A stretch of DNA of 64,000 bases from Megalonaias nervosa (lineage: Eukaryota; Mollusca; Bivalvia; Unionida; Unionidae), in NCBI GenBank assembly GCA_016617855.1, contig JAECUM010001106.1, forward strand, positions 1 through 64,000, read 5' to 3'. The notes under the pieces are model-generated. The model saw only the letters and a program-made list of their open reading frames with translations. It made no database searches and was not told the DNA's origin. Positions 61,901 to 64,000 of the stretch are shown here, piece by piece; the first letter of the stretch is position 1; the number at the start of each line of letters is the position of its first letter. Made by a program: the position numbers and the translations under genes.

Positions 61901-62622
61901 AACAACATGTGTGCTTTCTTATTATGCAGTGGCAGATAGGGTCTGTGTTGTTTGCAGTTGGACTTAACTTACAAGTGAGTATATATGGTATTCTGTTAAC
62001 AGAGTATAATTAAATTAATATTTTACTAAAACGACATGTACCCTGGTCTGCCTGCACATTATGCAATGGCAGATACCATCTGTGTTGTGTGCAATCAGAC
62101 TCAACTTACAAGTGAGTATATATGATATTCTGTTAACAGAGTATAATTAAATTACTATTTTACTAAAACGACATGTACCCTGGTCTGCCTGCACATTTTG
62201 CAATGGCAGATACCATCTGTGTTGTGTGCAATCAGACTCAACTTACAAGTGAGTATATAAAGCATTCTTTTAACAGAGTGCAGATACATTGCTATTTTGC
62301 TAAAGAGTTAAAAAGAAAAATTTGATGTAGATTGTGAGACTTAAATCTTCATATTTTTTTTTTGTTGCAAATATTCTTTCTTCTTGGTAGATTGCTACAG
62401 GTTAATATAGGGGTAAGTTTGTTTTGCTTCATTTTCAGCTACATATAGACAGTCAACATGATCCCACATCACCTGAGGCAAAGGAGGTGGATTTTTTTGC
62501 AGAGCATACAGAATTCCAAGAATCGGTTCAGGCTCCACCAGTCAACTACTCAATTTCAGATAGTGCTAAGCTTTCCTCAGAGCCCCTTCCTATACAAAAT
62601 GGCAATGGCAAAACATCAGAAA
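40690..62622 (+). CDS. ARFGAP2: ARFGAP2/3-type Arf GTPase-activating protein (5' part, 4 exons)
   Basis: Exons 40690-40761, 46077-46268, 50604-50735 and 62439-62622 join to 193 residues. The protein activates GTP hydrolysis on Arf1 at Golgi membranes, promoting COPI coat turnover (known of the family). The ArfGAP zinc finger is complete: Cys26, Cys29, Cys46 and Cys49 (CX2CX16CX2C), followed by the arginine finger R54 in HRSLGVH. The N-terminus [12 protein letters not shown] and the block [13 protein letters not shown] match ARFGAP2 slightly better than ARFGAP3. Invertebrates usually have one gene for both, so the symbol stands for ARFGAP2/3. After the domain comes a linker with [11 protein letters not shown]. 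The gene leaves the window after exon 4, which ends in phase 1. Confidence 0.93.
41160..41273. repeat. 56-bp tandem duplication
   Basis: Two nearly identical copies of GGCGAGTTGGTGTTAATAGT through AGCGAGTGACA.TGCCC, starting at 41160 and 41216. They differ by one base and one extra T. Confidence 0.95.
42775..42905. repeat. 66-bp tandem duplication
   Basis: Two copies containing CACTGTAATTATCT.GTGAA and GACTACCCCTCTGAAGGCT, starting at about 42781 and 42847. Confidence 0.93.
44452..44480. repeat. (GA)n microsatellite
   Basis: About 14 GA repeats. Confidence 0.95.
46077..46268 (+). CDS. ARFGAP2: ARFGAP2/3 coding exon 2
   Basis: 192 bases, residues 25-88, with acceptor TTTTTGTAG and donor GCT/GTGAGT. 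Contains all four zinc-binding cysteines (CFDC and CIDC), the arginine finger and [12 protein letters not shown]. Phase 0 on both sides. Confidence 0.97.
46859..46912. repeat. (TA)n microsatellite
   Basis: About 27 TA repeats. Confidence 0.97.
47189..48130 (-). mobile_element. 5'-truncated CR1/L2-type LINE
   Basis: On the minus strand, 47807-47499 reads [38 protein letters not shown] and [20 protein letters not shown], the C-terminus of CR1/L2 ORF2. Upstream in other frames are [14 protein letters not shown] and about 48100-47950 pieces of an LG..D..L.W..HI...KK region. The 3' end lies at an ATT-repeat at 47189-47206. Several frameshifts make it a fossil. It differs in sequence from the LINE at 32302. 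Confidence 0.85.
48865..49140 (+). repeat. Two-unit ~145-bp repeat
   Basis: ATGAAACTTGAAGGATATAT with GGTAACACTCACCAT near 48900, and ATGAAACTTGATGGGTATAT with GAGTACTACCCATC near 49047. Both follow a TTTTGCATTTAG stretch. Class unknown. Confidence 0.55.
50604..50735 (+). CDS. ARFGAP2: ARFGAP2/3 coding exon 3
   Basis: 132 bases, residues 89-132, from TAFFRHHGC to MKLHGTK, the C-terminal half of the ArfGAP domain ([14 protein letters not shown]). Acceptor CTCTTACAG, donor AAG/GTAAAC. Confidence 0.97.
51527..51718. repeat. 67-bp tandem repeat, three copies
   Basis: CAGTAATTTGCTGAATAGTT starts at 51527, 51594 and 51661, each followed by TATATCATTGGTGTCCA and CAGTGTATTCACACAT. Confidence 0.95.
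52280..52350 (-). repeat. SINE-like fragment
   Basis: GTGTCCTTGAGAAAGGCACT is the reverse complement of the block in the fragments at 15235 and 18725. Confidence 0.35.
52970..54830. repeat. 1.85-kb AT-rich minisatellite, ~25-bp unit
   Basis: About 75 units of ATTCCTTAGGTTTCAAATAA plus AATAT run without a break. Variants replace CCTTAGG with CATAGG, CTTTAGG or GTAGG, and CAAATAA with TAAATAG or CAGATAG. A higher-order pattern is visible: the variant ATTCCATAGGTTTCAAAAGA recurs at about 53199, 53325, 53504, 54030 and 54159, often 126-129 bp apart (five units), with the same order of variants after it. Each unit contains TTAGGTTT, but it is not a telomere repeat array. Confidence 0.97.
55163..55385. 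repeat. 89-bp tandem repeat
   Basis: AAATTAAGATGATGAGAGTG recurs at 55163, 55252 and 55341. Each 89-bp unit is itself two ~44-bp halves (one with GGCCTACAAAATTAGGATG, one with GATGCCCACAAATTAAGATG). Confidence 0.92.
55480..55640 (-). mobile_element. tRNA-derived SINE fragment
   Basis: The minus strand reads GTGGCCTAAGTGGTTAGAGC (A box and D-arm, about 55627-55605), then CACCTTGGATGC, then GCGGGTTCAAAGA (B box, 55570-55580). This is a clear tRNA-like head of normal spacing. Downstream it continues for about 90 bases to an A-rich stretch near 55510 (A10). No target-site duplication was verified. A true tRNA is unlikely because the acceptor stem cannot be formed. Confidence 0.7.
57380..57592 (+). 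mobile_element. Double-hairpin MITE, copy 5
   Basis: Contains CAAAACTGCATAGACCCAGA, then CACATTATGCACTGGCAGATC, and the second half GATCTAATCTGTCAGTGCAT with GCAGTTCAGGGTCTGTGTG and TTTGCAGATTGG. The end CATACTCATATGTGATTATA is worn. Confidence 0.72.
58378..58448. repeat. ~25-bp tandem repeat, three copies
   Basis: TTAATAAGTACACCATTC is repeated three times with small changes. Confidence 0.9.
60439..60491. repeat. (ATT)n/(GTT)n microsatellite
   Basis: A run of ATT and GTT triplets. Confidence 0.92.
61812..61995 (+). mobile_element. Double-hairpin MITE, copy 6
   Basis: Left end CATGTACTCCCTTATAAGTC then GCAAACTGCATGGATCCAG. The first palindrome is shortened (GATCCAGATCCGAGTCCATG). The right half has TATGCAGTGGCAGATAGGGT and TTGCAGTTGGACTTAACTTA, ending GTGAGTATATATGGTA. 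Confidence 0.78.
61970..62275 (+). repeat. 127-bp tandem amplification of the MITE right half
   Basis: The right terminus of copy 6 and following sequence (ACTTACAAGTGAGTATATAT, CTGTTAACAGAGTATAATTA, ACGACATGTACCCTGGTCTG, GGCAGATACCATCTGTGTTG) is repeated two to three times with few changes. ACATGTACCCTGG starts at about 62032 and 62171. Confidence 0.9.
62439..62622 (+). CDS. ARFGAP2: ARFGAP2/3 coding exon 4
   Basis: 184 bases, residues 133-193 plus one base. Acceptor CATTTTCAG, donor AA/GTAAGT. It encodes [23 protein letters not shown], matching the W.D....P...EK..DFF.EH linker of ARFGAP2/3, then a low-complexity Ser/Pro/Gln part. Confidence 0.9.
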
Positions 62623-62639
62623 GTAAGTGTCGTGTTTAT

Positions 62640-63850
62640 GGAGCATTGATTTTTTACTCTGTTGGTCTGGTCATGGACCCGAAGAGGTTGTGAGATGGTC
62701 TGTTGCCCATCATTGGTCTGTCAGTTGGAACAATTGTTTTTATTGCTACTCTGAAGAAACTGTTTGCAAGATTGCCATGAAACTTTACATACACATCCCA
62801 TAGTCTGGTTGGTCCTAAATGAAAATGGTGCTGCTCAGACATCCAGCATGACCCCTACATGCAGTGGTCATCTTTAAAATCTTGTTATTACTACTCCTAA
62901 ATGGATGGTCATATCAACATGGTATTATTACTAAAAGGCTTATCATGATGTCTGGTTGGTTCTGTATAAAAATGATGACATTCAGACATCCAGTAGAGCT
63001 GTCACAGTGACCATCTTTAAAATCTGGGTGGTTATATCTACTTAGGATTCTTCCTGAAAGACTTTTTAATTATATCTAGTTGGTCCTGAATGAAAATGGC
63101 AACGATTTGACAGCCAATGTGTCTGCTGTCTTGAAAATGTTATTGCTGTTCCTCCTGAATGAAAAGTCTTATTGACATAGGGTTTTTACCAGAAGACTTC
63201 TTATGATGTCTAGTTGGTCTCAAATGGAAAGGTGCCACCCGAACAGTGTCCATCTTCAAAATTTTGTTATTGGTACTTCTCCTAAATAGATGGTCATATC
63301 AACATGGCTATTTCACCAAAAAAACGACATTGTCTGAAGCCTTGTTCATCTGAAATGAAATTGGTGCTGATCTGGCATCTAGTATGACCGCTACGGTGGC
63401 CTTCTTGAAAATCTTGTCACTGCATTTCCTGAAAGGAATGTCACATTTGAGATTTTCACCTGAAGACATCTTATGTTGTCTAGTTGATCATAAATGAAAA
63501 TAGTGCTGATCCGATGTCTGTTTTAAAAATCATATTATCATGACTACTCCAGAATAGATGGTCATATCAACATGGGGTTTTTGCTTAAAGACTTATTATG
63601 ATGTTGTTTGGACCCAAATGAAAATGGTGATATTCTTAATGTCCAGTATTACTACCACAGCAGCCATCTTTGAAATCTTTGCTATTCATCCTGAATGAAT
63701 AATAACATTGTCACAGTGTTTTCACTAGAAGACTTCTTATGATGTCGAGTTGGTCTTGTATAAAAAGGGTACCACTTGCAAATCCAGTATGGTTGCAACA
63801 GTGGCCATCTTGAAAATCTAGTTATGGCTGCTCCTCCTGTATGACTGTTG
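62640..63850 (-). repeat. Diverged ~140-bp repeat array, inverted copy of the left-edge family
   Basis: Blocks like TTATGATGTCTAGTTGGTCC and GAATGAAAATGGTGCTGAT, then CATCTTGAAAATCTTGTTATT and TGGTCATATCAACATGGG, recur near 62800, 62945, 63069, 63201, 63340, 63471, 63600 and 63737. These are reverse complements of the blocks in 1240-3690. The array begins within 20 bases after exon 4 of ARFGAP2/3, so it fills the start of intron 4. Confidence 0.82.
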
Positions 63851-64000
63851 TATCTGCATGGGATTTTACTTAATTACTTATCAGAGGTCTCCGAAACGCT
63901 TAATTACACATATTTGTACGCAAAATTTTGATCTGGGATGCAGAAAATCACCCATGCAGGAGTCCTCCGTTTGCATACAAATAGCTGGGCGGCAAATTCA

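Larger units (their letters stand above)
50736..62438 (+). other. ARFGAP2/3 intron 3 (11.7 kb)
   Basis: Contains a 67-bp triplication (51527-51718), a SINE-like fragment (about 52280-52350), the large TTAGGTTT minisatellite (52970-54830), an 89-bp repeat (55163-55380), a tRNA-derived SINE (about 55480-55640), a 25-bp repeat (58378-58448), an ATT/GTT microsatellite (60439-60491) and hairpin MITEs (57380-57592, 61812-62275). No other gene is seen. Confidence 0.7.

Overview
This is a window of AT-rich animal nuclear DNA from a large-intron, repeat-dense genome. It is most likely from a marine mollusc, probably a bivalve; that is inferred from the mix of CR1/L2-type LINEs, tRNA-derived SINEs and pogo/hAT-type elements and is not proven. 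No bacterial genes, operons, CRISPR arrays or rRNA genes were seen.

Two conserved single-copy-type genes form the framework, arranged head to head. On the minus strand, a complete AMN1-like gene (cysteine-containing leucine-rich repeats, related to yeast Amn1 and F-box/LRR proteins) has seven coding exons between 27256 and 5374. Every intron has GT..AG ends, the phases join, and the predicted protein is 269 residues. On the plus strand, the first four coding exons of an ARFGAP2/3-type Arf GTPase-activating protein start at 40690 and run to 62622; the rest lies beyond the window. Most of the longer open reading frames elsewhere are shadows or pieces of transposable elements.

Layout: 1-620 LINE endonuclease remnant (minus). 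1240-3690 an array of diverged ~140-bp repeats, split by a putative solo LTR. 3736-3957 a double-hairpin MITE. 4030-4520 a broken Tigger/pogo transposase. 5374-27256 AMN1, whose introns hold a SINE with perfect target-site duplications, two more hairpin MITEs, LTR-like sequences, a pogo-type terminal-inverted-repeat element and several minisatellites. 27257-40689 an intergenic stretch rich in microsatellites, tandem repeats, hAT-like MITEs, LINE reverse-transcriptase fragments and a CCHC-knuckle retroelement ORF. 40690-64000 the 5' half of ARFGAP2/3, whose introns hold a LINE fragment, a 1.85-kb AT-rich minisatellite built on TTAGGTTT, more hairpin MITEs and, at the right edge, the same ~140-bp repeat family as at the left edge but inverted.

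The two genes have no known joint pathway. AMN1 relatives belong to the SCF/mitotic-exit LRR group, and ARFGAP2/3 acts in COPI vesicle traffic. The most unusual material is repetitive: the ~220-bp hairpin element present in at least seven places, and the inverted ~140-bp repeat family at the two window ends. All boundaries were read by eye, so repeat edges are approximate; the exon edges rest on splice sites and reading phase.
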